Below, piece after piece: positions 50,654 to 58,226 of a DNA stretch of 64,000 nucleotides; position 1 is the first letter of the stretch, and each line of letters starts with the position of its first letter. The stretch covers positions 33,243-97,242 of the forward strand of contig NZ_LLZI01000231.1 in NCBI RefSeq assembly GCF_001509485.1, written 5' to 3'. A program made the position numbers and the translations under genes. Below the pieces are notes generated by a model. The model was not told the DNA's origin. It was given only the letters and a program-made list of their open reading frames with translations, and did no database searches. This stretch comes from Streptomyces sp. NRRL F-4489 (GTDB lineage Bacteria > Actinomycetota > Actinomycetes > Streptomycetales > Streptomycetaceae).

Positions 50654-51025
50654 TCACGGGCGGCGCCGGTGGCCGGCCGGCTGGGCGCCGTGGTCGCCGC
50701 AGCGCTCGTTCGCCTTCACCACGGTCAGGACGATCTTCTGGTGCCGCATCGGCGAACCGGGTCCGGGCTGCTGGTCGCAGACCTTCCAGCTGCCGGGCCA
50801 GAACACGTGCCGCCCGGCGCCCCGGCCGTCCCTGAGCTGGACGCCGGTGTCGTAATTGAGCGCCTGGTAGGCGGAGACCAGGCCCTTGCCGCTGAGGTCG
50901 GGCATGGTGCCGTCGGCGGCGCGGGCCGGCTCGGCCAGGGTGAGTGCGCCGAGGGCGAGCGGCGCCAGGGCGAGGGTGACGGCGACGCGGCGAGCCGTAT
51001 GGGGCGTTTTGTGGGTGTTCGTCAT
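50654..51025 (-). CDS. Secreted protein with PASTA-like domain
   Basis: This 123-residue protein has a signal peptide (about 1-36, ending ARAA) and a single PASTA-like domain: MPDLSGKGLVSAYQALNY, then a Cys in WKVCDQQPGPGS and a second near KANERC that may form a disulfide. PASTA domains bind peptidoglycan fragments or beta-lactams; this free form may bind the cell wall. I chose the ATG at 51025 (GTG at 51058 upstream is possible); no strong ribosome site is visible. Confidence 0.75.
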   Translation of the reverse strand: MTNTHKTPHTARRVAVTLALAPLALGALTLAEPARAADGTMPDLSGKGLVSAYQALNYDTGVQLRDGRGAGRHVFWPGSWKVCDQQPGPGSPMRHQKIVLTVVKANERCGDHGAQPAGHRRRP

Positions 51026-51150
51026 GACTGGAGAACGTCGCGGGGGCGGAGTGGTCACGACGACCGGCCGGGTGGGGAAGTGGAGTGGGGGGCTCCGGTG
51101 GGGACGCGCGGGGCCTGGGCTAGGGTCGTTATCTCCTCGTGACGAGGTGA

Positions 51151-51165
51151 CTACAGCTATGTAGA
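51151..51165. promoter_or_regulatory. CTACA-N4-TGTAGA palindrome upstream of efeUO
   Basis: The arms CTACA (51151-51155) and TGTAG (51160-51164) match the sites at 677 and 23569 including the G after the first arm. TAGACA within the right arm also resembles a -35, with TAAGGT (51187-51192) 19 bases later. Confidence 0.5.
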
Positions 51166-51188
51166 CATCTTCGGACCGGCTGAACTAA

Positions 51189-51224
51189 GGTATGCCTTCG
51201 CTAACTGAGGTAAGGCATACCGGT
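51189..51224. promoter_or_regulatory. Iron-box-like inverted repeat upstream of efeUO
   Basis: GGTATGCCTT (51189-51198) and AAGGCATACC (51212-51221) are perfect 10-bp inverted copies 13 bases apart. The second half, TGAGGTAAGGCATACC, matches the DmdR/IdeR iron box TTAGGTTAGGCTAACCTAA at 12 of 19 positions by eye. Repression by an iron-loaded DtxR-family protein is likely. Confidence 0.65.
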
Positions 51225-51250
51225 GCGTTTGCGGGCCGGAGAGGACGACT

Positions 51251-53383
51251 ATGTGGGACGACGCGTTTCCGAGCTTCTTGATCGGCTTGAGAGAAGGGCT
51301 GGAAGCCGGACTCATCGTTTCGATCCTCGTCGCCACGCTCGTCCGGGCCGGAGCCAAGTCCCGGCTGCCGCAGGTGTGGACCGGTGTGCTCGCCGCGATC
51401 GCGCTGGCCATGAGCTTCGGCGCGGTCCTCACGTTCACCGCCGCCTCGCTCTCGGCCACCGCGCAGGAAGCGTTCGGCGGCACGCTCAGCGTGATCGCGG
51501 TCGCGTTCGTCACCGCGATGGTGTTCTGGATGCGCCGCTCCGCGCGCAGCCTCTCCGGTGAGATCAAGGAGAAGGTCACCGGCGCCCTCGCCATGGGCTC
51601 GGGCATGCTGATCGTCACCTCCTTCCTGGCCGTGGGCCGGGAGGGGCTGGAGACCGCGCTGTTCCTGTGGACCACGGCGCGGGCGGCCGGCGAATCCGCC
51701 GGGCCGATGATCGGCGCCGGGATCGGTCTGGTCATCGCGGCGGGGCTCTGCTGGGGCCTGTACCGCCGGGTGCTCAAGATCAACCTCACCAAGTTCTTCA
51801 CCGCCACCGGCGCCGTGCTGATCGTCATCGCCGCCGGTGTCCTGGGGTACGGCCTGCGGGACCTCCAGGAGGGCGGGGTGCTGCCCGGCAAGGCCGCGTT
51901 CGCCTTCGACCTCGGCCAGACCATCGACCCGAACGCCTGGTACACCACGCTGGTGCAGGGCGTGTTCAACCTGATGCCGGCCATGACCTGGCTCCAGGTC
52001 GTCGCGTACGCCGGATATCTGGCGATCGTGATGACGCTGTTCGTGCGCGGGGTGCGGTCCGCCGCGGCCGGTACGAAGGCGAAGGCGGCACCGGCGCCGG
52101 CACCGCGCCCGGCCGAGCCGGCCCCGGTGGCCGAGTCCGAGCCCGCGGCAGCCGCCGAGTCGGAGTCCGAGCCCGCGGCCGAGTCCGAGCCCGAGTCTTC
52201 CCCGAAGACGGCCCCCGCCCCCCGGAAGCGCCCCGCCTGGCTGCTGCCCGTCGCCGTGGTCGCCGTGCCCGCCGTCGTCGCGGGCGGGATCGTCGCCTTC
52301 GGCAAGTCCAAGCCGGCCGGCGCGCCGACCATCGCGGTCTCCGAGAAGGAGTGCGGAAAGGGCTTCACCGCCCCCGAGCCCGGCCGGCAGACCTTCCAGA
52401 TGCAGAACACCGGCGACAAGACCTCCGAGGTCTACCTCGTCGACCCGGCGAGCAACGCGGTCTACGGCGAGATCGAGGGCCTGGCCCCCGGCACCACCCG
52501 CGATCTGGTCGCCACCATCGCCGGCGGCTCGTACGCCTGGCGCTGCGTGCCCACCGGCGGCAAGGCCGTCACCTCGGCCGCCGTACGGGTCAGCGGCGGG
52601 GGCGGCGCCAAGGCCGTGGTGCCGGTGTCCGAGGAGGACCTGGCCGCTCCGCTGCGCGCGTACAAGGAGTACGTCGACCGCGGCCTGGCGACCCTCGCGG
52701 ACCAGACGCAGCGGCTGAGCGACGACCTCGCCGGCGGCGACCTGGACAGCGCGCGGACCGACTGGCTCACCGCGCACCGCTCGTACTCCTCGCTCGGCGC
52801 GGCCTACGGGACGTTCGAGGACTTCGACAAGAAGATCAACGGGCGGGCCGACGGGCTGCCGGACGGCGTGCACGACAAGGACTTCAGCGGCTTCTTGCGG
52901 ATCGAGTACGGGCTGTGGCACGGCGCGTCCGCCGACGAGCTGACCGGGCCCGCGCGGCAGCTGCACGAGGATGTGCTCGGCCTGCGGAAGGCGTTCCCGA
53001 CCCAGGACTTCGACCCCGGTGACCTGCCGCTGCGGACACACGAGATCCTGGAGAACACCCTCCAGTTCGAGCTGACCGGCGACACCGACGAGGGCAGCGG
53101 CACCAACCTCGCCACCGCGGACGCCAACCTCACCGGGACCCGGGAGCTGCTCGACGTCCTGCGCCCGCTGATCAGCAAGCGCGACCCGCAGCTGCTGGCG
53201 ACCATCGGGGACGACATCGACCGGCTGCAGAAGCTGCTGGACGGCGCCCACCACGACGGGACCTGGACGCCGGTCGACAAGCTCGACGCGACGACCCGGC
53301 AGCGGCTGAACGGCGCCACCGGCGAACTGCTGGAGCACCTCGCGCCGGTCCCGGACCTGCTGGAGATCCGCAAGTCCGCCTGA
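51251..53383 (+). CDS. efeU: EfeU-EfeO fusion: iron permease joined to cupredoxin/imelysin domains
   Basis: This is a 710-residue fusion. Residues 1-275 are the FTR1/EfeU permease with seven helices and both iron motifs (LREGLEAG, GREGLETALF). An acidic Pro/Ala/Glu linker (about 278-325) and an extra membrane helix (about 332-350) lead to a cupredoxin-like domain (about 360-450) and an M75 domain (about 460-705). In the M75 part, two metal-site motifs are altered: HRSYSSLG and GFLRIEYGLW replace HLAYERLG and GFHRIEYGLW. The ATG at 51251 follows GAGAGGA. efeB follows. Confidence 0.9.
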   Translation: MWDDAFPSFLIGLREGLEAGLIVSILVATLVRAGAKSRLPQVWTGVLAAIALAMSFGAVLTFTAASLSATAQEAFGGTLSVIAVAFVTAMVFWMRRSARSLSGEIKEKVTGALAMGSGMLIVTSFLAVGREGLETALFLWTTARAAGESAGPMIGAGIGLVIAAGLCWGLYRRVLKINLTKFFTATGAVLIVIAAGVLGYGLRDLQEGGVLPGKAAFAFDLGQTIDPNAWYTTLVQGVFNLMPAMTWLQVVAYAGYLAIVMTLFVRGVRSAAAGTKAKAAPAPAPRPAEPAPVAESEPAAAAESESEPAAESEPESSPKTAPAPRKRPAWLLPVAVVAVPAVVAGGIVAFGKSKPAGAPTIAVSEKECGKGFTAPEPGRQTFQMQNTGDKTSEVYLVDPASNAVYGEIEGLAPGTTRDLVATIAGGSYAWRCVPTGGKAVTSAAVRVSGGGGAKAVVPVSEEDLAAPLRAYKEYVDRGLATLADQTQRLSDDLAGGDLDSARTDWLTAHRSYSSLGAAYGTFEDFDKKINGRADGLPDGVHDKDFSGFLRIEYGLWHGASADELTGPARQLHEDVLGLRKAFPTQDFDPGDLPLRTHEILENTLQFELTGDTDEGSGTNLATADANLTGTRELLDVLRPLISKRDPQLLATIGDDIDRLQKLLDGAHHDGTWTPVDKLDATTRQRLNGATGELLEHLAPVPDLLEIRKSA

Positions 53384-53455
53384 CCGGCCCGCCGTACCCC
53401 ACCCCCCCCGCACCACCCCGCAGCACCCCCCGCACGTCCGAAGGGAACCACGAGA

Positions 53456-54730
53456 ATGTCCGCCGAAACGCCCGGCCCGCAGGGCCGCTGTCCCGCCGAC
53501 CGGCGCTCGTTCGTGAAGACGGCGCTGGGCGCCGGCGCGGCCGGTGCGGTGCTGGCCGGCGGCGGGTTCGCGCTGAGCCAGAGCAACTCCGGCACCGCCG
53601 AGGCCGCCGACACCGCCGACGCCGGGAAGGTGCCGTTCCACGGCGTCCACCAGGCGGGCATCCTCACCCCGCAGCCCACCGCCGCCGCGTTCGTCTCGCT
53701 GAACGTCATCGCGGACAACCGCAAGGAACTCACCGAGCTGCTGCGGACCATCACCGAGCGGGCGCGGTTCCTGACCGCCGGCGGCGCGCCGCAGGACCTC
53801 GGCGTCGGCGCCCCGCCGTCCGACAACGGCATCCTCGGGCCGGTCGTCCCGGCCGACGGGCTGACCGTCACGGTCGGGGTGGGCGCCTCGCTCTTCGACG
53901 ACCGCTACGGGCTGGCCAAGGCCAAGCCGCGCAAGCTGACGCCGATGCGGACCTTCCCCAACGACAACCTCCAGGCCGCCGAGTGCCACGGCGACCTCTC
54001 GCTGCAGATCTGCGCCGGCCGCCAGGACACCGTCCTGCACGCACTGCGCGATATCGCCCGGCACACCCGCGGCGCCATGCAGATCAAGTGGCGGATCGAC
54101 GGCTTCCAGAACGCGCCCCGGCCCACCGGCACCCAGCGCAACCTGCTCGGCTTCAAGGACGGCATCGCCAACCCGGACGTGAAGTCCGGCCGGGAGATGG
54201 ACCGGCTGGTGTGGGTGGCCGACGGCCTCGGCGAGCCGGCCTGGGCCACCGGCGGCAGCTACCAGGTGATCCGGATCATCCGGATGCTGGTGGAGTTCTG
54301 GGACCGGGTCTCGCTGGCCGAGCAGGAGAAGATGTTCGGCCGCCGCAAGGACACCGGCGCCCCGCTGGACGGTGCCGGCGAGTTCGACGTGCCCGCGTAC
54401 CACAAGGACCCGCACGGCACCGCGATCCCGCTGGACTCGCACATCCGGCTCGCCAACCCGCGCACCGCCAAGACCGACGACTCCCGCATCCTGCGCCGCG
54501 GCTACAACTACGACCGGGGCGTGGACAACGTCGGCAACCTGGACATGGGGCTGGTGTTCTGCTGCTACCAGCAGGACGTCCGCCGCCAGTTCGAGGCCAC
54601 CCAGGAGCGGCTGATCGACGAGCCGCTGGTGGACTACATATCGCCGACCGGCGGCGGCTACTTCTTCGCGCTGCCGGGCGTACGGGATGCCAAGGACTGG
54701 TTCGGGCGGGGGATGCTGGCGGCTGCCTGA
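53456..54730 (+). CDS. efeB: EfeB Dyp-type peroxidase, Tat-exported
   Basis: This 424-residue Dyp peroxidase has a Tat signal ([16 protein letters not shown], about 15-31), the signature [10 protein letters not shown], the heme His in [10 protein letters not shown] and RRGYNYDRG. It should oxidise iron or deferrochelate heme outside the membrane for the EfeUO transporter encoded 72 bp upstream. The ATG at 53456 follows GAAGGGAA. It closely parallels the EfeB at 25038-26387 but has a shorter N-terminal region. Confidence 0.93.
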   Translation: MSAETPGPQGRCPADRRSFVKTALGAGAAGAVLAGGGFALSQSNSGTAEAADTADAGKVPFHGVHQAGILTPQPTAAAFVSLNVIADNRKELTELLRTITERARFLTAGGAPQDLGVGAPPSDNGILGPVVPADGLTVTVGVGASLFDDRYGLAKAKPRKLTPMRTFPNDNLQAAECHGDLSLQICAGRQDTVLHALRDIARHTRGAMQIKWRIDGFQNAPRPTGTQRNLLGFKDGIANPDVKSGREMDRLVWVADGLGEPAWATGGSYQVIRIIRMLVEFWDRVSLAEQEKMFGRRKDTGAPLDGAGEFDVPAYHKDPHGTAIPLDSHIRLANPRTAKTDDSRILRRGYNYDRGVDNVGNLDMGLVFCCYQQDVRRQFEATQERLIDEPLVDYISPTGGGYFFALPGVRDAKDWFGRGMLAAA

Positions 54731-54783
54731 GCCGCCTGACCGGGGCGCCGCCGGGCACGCCCGGGGCGCCCGCCGGGCGGCCT

Positions 54784-56085
54784 TCAGATGCGCAGGGTCA
54801 GCGGCGGGTGCGCGCCGTTCAGATAGTGGTCGCCGATCGCGCGGAGGCTGTGCGCGGGCGAGCGCTGCGCGGTCAGCACCCGGGCGTTGCGCCAGAAGCG
54901 GTCGAAGCCCGGGTCGCCGACGGTCCCGTCGGCGGCGGTCAGCTCCAGGATGCGGGTGGTGATCTGGAGTGCCGCCTGGCCGGTGACCGCCTCGGCCGCG
55001 GCGACCAGCACCGCGATGTCCGCCCGCTCGTTGACGCCCAGTTCCCCGCCCATCAGCAGGCCCCGGGCCAGCGCCTCGGTGGCCGGTTCCACGACGGCCG
55101 CGGCGGTGTGCGCGGCGGCCACCAGTTCGCCGTACGCCAGCAGCAGATACGGGTCGCGGCCCGGCTGCTCCGGATACCCGGCCGGGCCCGGCTCCGCCCC
55201 CTGCCAGGCGCGCGGGGCGGCGCGGCTGAGGTCGCGGGCCTCGGCCAGCGCCCCCTCGGCGATGCCCAGCGCGACATGGACCAGGCCCAGCCGCAGTGCC
55301 AGCGGGGCCAGGGTGGCGTACGGGGTGAGGTGCTGCTCGTCGTGGGAGACCGTGCCGAGGATCTGCCCGGGCGCCACCGGCACGCCGTCGAAGGTGAGGC
55401 TGCCGGCGCCGGTGAGGCGCTGGCCCAGGCGGTCGTGGGCGGGCTCGGTGGTGACACCGGGGTGGGCCGGATCGACCAGCGCGATCAGCCAGTCGCCGGT
55501 CTCGGTGTCGCCGGCGCCGATGACCAGGCGGTCGGCGACCGCGACGCCGGCCGCGAACGCGCGCCGGCCGTGCAGGAGGTGGCCGGACCCGTCCGGGGTG
55601 AGGGTGAGGTCCGGGGTCGTGCCGGGGGCGGCGGGCGGCTCGGCGTCGGCGGAGGGGTGGCCGGTGCCGCCGGTGTCGCCGGCCAGCAGCCACTGACCGT
55701 CCGCGACCCGGCGTTCGAGCGCGTCGGCCTGCTCCGGCGTGCCGAAGAACCGGGCACTCCACGTCAACGCGTAATGGCGGGCGAGGAGTTCCCCGATGGA
55801 GCTGTCGGCCGCCGCGATCTCCCGGATCACCGCGCAGGCGGTGCGCCAGTCGCTGCCGCCGCTGAGCGGCCCCGGCGGGGTGAGCAGGGCCGGCAGCCCG
55901 GCCTCCCGCAGCCGCGACACCTCGTCGAACGGCGGTTTGCCGGCCCGGTCCCGGGCCAGCGCGTCGACGGCGAGGTCGTCGGCGAGTTCGCGGGTGACGC
56001 GGGGCCAGAGCGCGTCCTCCGCCGGGGGCGCGGCCGGCGGGGCGGCGGGGCGTGCTGCGGACCTCTTCGGCATGGCGCCGTTCAC
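54784..56085 (-). CDS. SfnB/DszC-like acyl-CoA-dehydrogenase-fold flavin monooxygenase
   Basis: This 433-residue protein has the acyl-CoA dehydrogenase fold: N-terminal helices (LREAGLPALLTPPG), a middle beta domain (HGRRAFAAGVAVADRLVIG) and C-terminal helical bundle ending GDHYLNGAHPP. This form occurs in FMNH2-dependent monooxygenases such as DszC/SfnB that act on sulfones or dibenzothiophene-like compounds. It probably releases sulfur from organic sulfur compounds. The GTG at 56085 has AAGGACG upstream; a hairpin and TTCCCT repeats lie in its leader. The Rrf2 regulator is upstream. Confidence 0.8.
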   Translation of the reverse strand: MNGAMPKRSAARPAAPPAAPPAEDALWPRVTRELADDLAVDALARDRAGKPPFDEVSRLREAGLPALLTPPGPLSGGSDWRTACAVIREIAAADSSIGELLARHYALTWSARFFGTPEQADALERRVADGQWLLAGDTGGTGHPSADAEPPAAPGTTPDLTLTPDGSGHLLHGRRAFAAGVAVADRLVIGAGDTETGDWLIALVDPAHPGVTTEPAHDRLGQRLTGAGSLTFDGVPVAPGQILGTVSHDEQHLTPYATLAPLALRLGLVHVALGIAEGALAEARDLSRAAPRAWQGAEPGPAGYPEQPGRDPYLLLAYGELVAAAHTAAAVVEPATEALARGLLMGGELGVNERADIAVLVAAAEAVTGQAALQITTRILELTAADGTVGDPGFDRFWRNARVLTAQRSPAHSLRAIGDHYLNGAHPPLTLRI

Positions 56086-56099
56086 CGTCCTTCTCGGCC

Positions 56100-56127
56100 G
56101 GAACGGGGGCGTGGGGAACCCCGTTCC
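56100..56127. promoter_or_regulatory. Inverted repeat GGAACGGGG-N10-CCCCGTTCC in the sfnB-like leader
   Basis: Perfect 9-bp arms lie just upstream of the monooxygenase start. It could be a leader hairpin or operator. Confidence 0.45.
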
Positions 56128-56140
56128 ACGCGTGCTGCGG

Positions 56141-56208
56141 TTCCCTGGGTCCCCTGGTCATCCTGGGTTCCCTAGCTTTCCCACTGGATTGGTAGGGAAT
56201 TGGGTTCC
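56141..56208. promoter_or_regulatory. Cluster of TTCCCT/AGGGAA repeats
   Basis: TTCCCTA (56168-56174) and TAGGGAA (56193-56199) form a perfect 7-bp inverted repeat 18 bases apart; TTCCCT recurs at 56141 and GGGTTCC at 56202. A site for the adjacent Rrf2 regulator is a reasonable guess. The remaining intergenic sequence to 56338 shows nothing more. Confidence 0.4.
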
Positions 56209-56338
56209 TGCATCATGCGGCTGAACTTTCGTCCGGAGCAAGGGGTGTTCAAGGGGTGGACGGGTCAGGGTCGCATTCCGGACGCGCGGGGGCGGAGCCG
56301 GCCGTCGACCCGGTACGCCGAGCCCTGCGGACTGCGGA

Positions 56339-56797
56339 CTACGGATTGGTCCAGGACGCCGGGTCCTCCGTCAGCGCCGAGACGCGGCTGGGGAGTTCGG
56401 CCGACGCGACATCGGCCAGCGAGACCCCGTCCAGGATCTGCCGGACATTGGCCCGCAGCGCCACCCACAGCGGCAGCAGCGACTCGGCCGGCCCGGTGTA
56501 CGACAACTCCGGCGGGCGCACGCCCCGTACGGACACCAGCGGGCCGTCCACGACCCGGATGACATCGGCGATGCTGATCGCCTCCGGGGGCTTGGCGAGG
56601 CGGTAGCCGCCGTTCCCGCCGCGCTGGCTGAGCACCAGACCGCCCCGGCGCATATCGCCCAGGATGCCTTCGAGGAACTTGTGCGGAATGTCCTGGGCGT
56701 CGGCGATCGCCTCGGCCTTGAGCGGGCCGCCGTCCCGGGCGTGCGCGAGTTGCAGCGCGGCGCGCACCGCGTAGTCCGCTCTGGCTGAAATCCGCAT
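56339..56797 (-). CDS. Rrf2 family regulator without Fe-S cysteines
   Basis: This 152-residue Rrf2 protein begins MRISARADYAVRAALQLA and has the winged helix IADAQDIPHKFLEGILGDMRRGGLVLSQRGGNGGYRLAKPP. No cysteine is present, so it cannot bind the Fe-S cluster of IscR/RsrR types and is more like CymR, which senses cysteine supply. A -10-like GATAAT six bases before the ATG suggests a leaderless message. It precedes the sulfur monooxygenase on the same strand and is divergent from the leader peptide. Confidence 0.85.
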   Translation of the reverse strand: MRISARADYAVRAALQLAHARDGGPLKAEAIADAQDIPHKFLEGILGDMRRGGLVLSQRGGNGGYRLAKPPEAISIADVIRVVDGPLVSVRGVRPPELSYTGPAESLLPLWVALRANVRQILDGVSLADVASAELPSRVSALTEDPASWTNP

Positions 56798-56842
56798 GGC
56801 GGCATTATCCCCGAGCGGCCGGAACGGGCGCGCGCACCACCC

Positions 56843-56871
56843 TTGACGCCGCCCCGCGCCCCCTCGACACT
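56843..56871 (+). promoter_or_regulatory. TTGACG-17-GACACT promoter of the leader-peptide transcript
   Basis: A consensus-like -35 (56843-56848) and a weak -10 (56866-56871) lie about 36 bp upstream of the leader peptide ATG. GGCGGGAAC occurs twice between them and the start. Confidence 0.5.
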
Positions 56872-56906
56872 CAAGGCGGGAACACTGGCCGACAGGCGGG
56901 AACGAC

Positions 56907-57017
56907 ATGGGGCACGCAGAGCGGGACAGCGACCGCGCCGGGTGCGCGGCCCGTCCGCTGCCCCTGCTCACCTCGCGCCGGCACATCGATCTGCTGCGGG
57001 TCTGCAGCGCGGCGTAG
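56907..57017 (+). CDS. Cysteine-type putative leader peptide
   Basis: This 36-residue ORF begins MGHAERDSDRAG and ends LLTSRRHIDLLRVCSAA. The LTSRRHIDLxRV(C/S)SA ending is the hallmark of short putative leader peptides found upstream of sulfur-assimilation genes in Streptomyces (established pattern, from memory). The ATG at 56907 has AGGCGGG upstream. Ribosome pausing at the arginine/cysteine codons could control the GST-like gene at 57242 through the leader hairpin at 57097-57124. It is divergent from the Rrf2 gene. Confidence 0.85.
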   Translation: MGHAERDSDRAGCAARPLPLLTSRRHIDLLRVCSAA

Positions 57018-57096
57018 TCCCCCCACGAGGCGCCGGCGGCCCGTTCCCCTGACGCCGCGCCACCCCGGCGGGCCCAAGCCCCTTGCCCCGGAAGCC

Positions 57097-57124
57097 GTTA
57101 CGGACGTCCGTCCGCGCCCGTAAC
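57097..57124 (+). promoter_or_regulatory. Leader hairpin GTTACGG...CCGTAAC between leader peptide and GST-like gene
   Basis: Perfect 7-bp arms (57097-57103, 57118-57124) enclose the inner palindrome GGACGTCC. The position 80 bp after the leader peptide suits an attenuator. There is no T-tract. Confidence 0.45.
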
Positions 57125-57241
57125 ACCCGCCTGTGTCCGCAGGGCGCCCCACAGGCCCCTAGGCGAACGCCACCGGCGCCGGTCGCCGGCCCGCCCCCCG
57201 TACGTTCACGAACGAACCGGACCTCGCACCCAGGGACTCGT

Positions 57242-58162
57242 ATGACCTCCATCTCCGCTTCCCCGTCCACCGTGTCCGCTGCCGAGGAGTCCGCCGCCGC
57301 GCCGCGGGCCGCCGTCCCGGCCTTCCGGGGCCGGATCGGCTCCGACATGCGCAGCGGCCACTACCCCGTCCCGCACCGCTACCGCCTCCACCTCTCCCCG
57401 TCCTGTCCGCACTGTCTGGGCATCGCCATCACCCACACCCTGCTCGACCTCGGCGACCGGCTCCCGGTGACCGTGCTGCCCGCCGTGCCCGACGCCCCGG
57501 ACTGCGGCTACGCCGCGCTGCGCCCGCTCTACGAGGCCAGCGCGCACCAGTACCGCGGTCCGGCCGCGGCGCCGGTGCTCAGCGACGACTGGACCGGACG
57601 GATCGTCAGCACACACGCCCCGGACATCCAGCGCGACCTGGCCGAACGGTTCGCTGCCCGCGGCCGCGCCCTGTACCCGGCCGGGACCGACGGCGCCCTC
57701 GACGCGCTGGAGCGGCTCTGCGAGGACGGCATCAACCAGGCCGCCCAGCGCGCCGGCCGGCTCGGCAGCGACCACCCCGGTTACGGGACCGCGCTGGCCA
57801 CCCTCCTCGGGGCGCTCGCCGAGCTGGACCGGCGACTGGCGGACCGCCCGTACCTGTTCGGCGGCGAACCGACCGCGGCGGACGTGCGGTTGTGGGTGAC
57901 CCTCGTCCAGCTGGACACCGTCCACCGCTGGCACCTGGACGCCGACGCCGTGCACCGCATGGCCGGCCACCGCCGCCTGTGGGCCTACGCCCGCCGGCTG
58001 GCCGCGCACCCCGCCTTCGGGCGCCACCTCGACCTGGACGCCATCGCCCGCCGCCACCACGCCCGGTGCCAGGGGCGGGAGGCCGCCGGCGCGGCCGTCC
58101 AGATCCTCGACTGGACCACCGCGCACACCGCCGGACGGCACATCGCCCCGGCGCCGCACTGA
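57242..58162 (+). CDS. Glutathione S-transferase-like (Xi-class/ECM4-related) protein
   Basis: This 306-residue protein has a thioredoxin-like N-terminal part with a CPHC motif (LHLSPSCPHCLGIAI, about residues 57-71) and an all-helical GST C-terminal domain (LYPAGTDGALDAL, RLADRPYLFGGEPTAADVRLWVTL). The layout is that of glutathionyl-hydroquinone reductases; actinomycetes use mycothiol, so the real thiol cofactor may differ. The ATG at 57242 follows AGGGA. It is probably controlled by the cysteine-type leader peptide upstream, which suggests a role in sulfur or thiol metabolism. Confidence 0.82.
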   Translation: MTSISASPSTVSAAEESAAAPRAAVPAFRGRIGSDMRSGHYPVPHRYRLHLSPSCPHCLGIAITHTLLDLGDRLPVTVLPAVPDAPDCGYAALRPLYEASAHQYRGPAAAPVLSDDWTGRIVSTHAPDIQRDLAERFAARGRALYPAGTDGALDALERLCEDGINQAAQRAGRLGSDHPGYGTALATLLGALAELDRRLADRPYLFGGEPTAADVRLWVTLVQLDTVHRWHLDADAVHRMAGHRRLWAYARRLAAHPAFGRHLDLDAIARRHHARCQGREAAGAAVQILDWTTAHTAGRHIAPAPH

Positions 58163-58226
58163 CCGGCCGCGCACCGACCGGCCCCGCCTTGGCCGGCCGT
58201 ACGCGGCCTGCCAGGGCGGCTCCGGG

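Noticed and set aside
50590..51150. Plus-strand frames between the terminator and efeUO
   Set aside because: They are antisense to the PASTA-like gene, which has a clear signal peptide. The plus-strand products are Arg-rich without motifs.
51185..56161. A very long open frame on the minus strand across efeUO and efeB
   Set aside because: It is a GC-content artefact antisense to well-supported genes. The predicted protein is low-complexity Gly/Arg/Pro/Val without domains.
57201..57215. CGTTC-AC-GAACG near 57200 as a LexA box
   Set aside because: Actinobacterial SOS boxes read TCGAAC-N4-GTTCGA. The order of the half sites here is reversed, so it is not a match.
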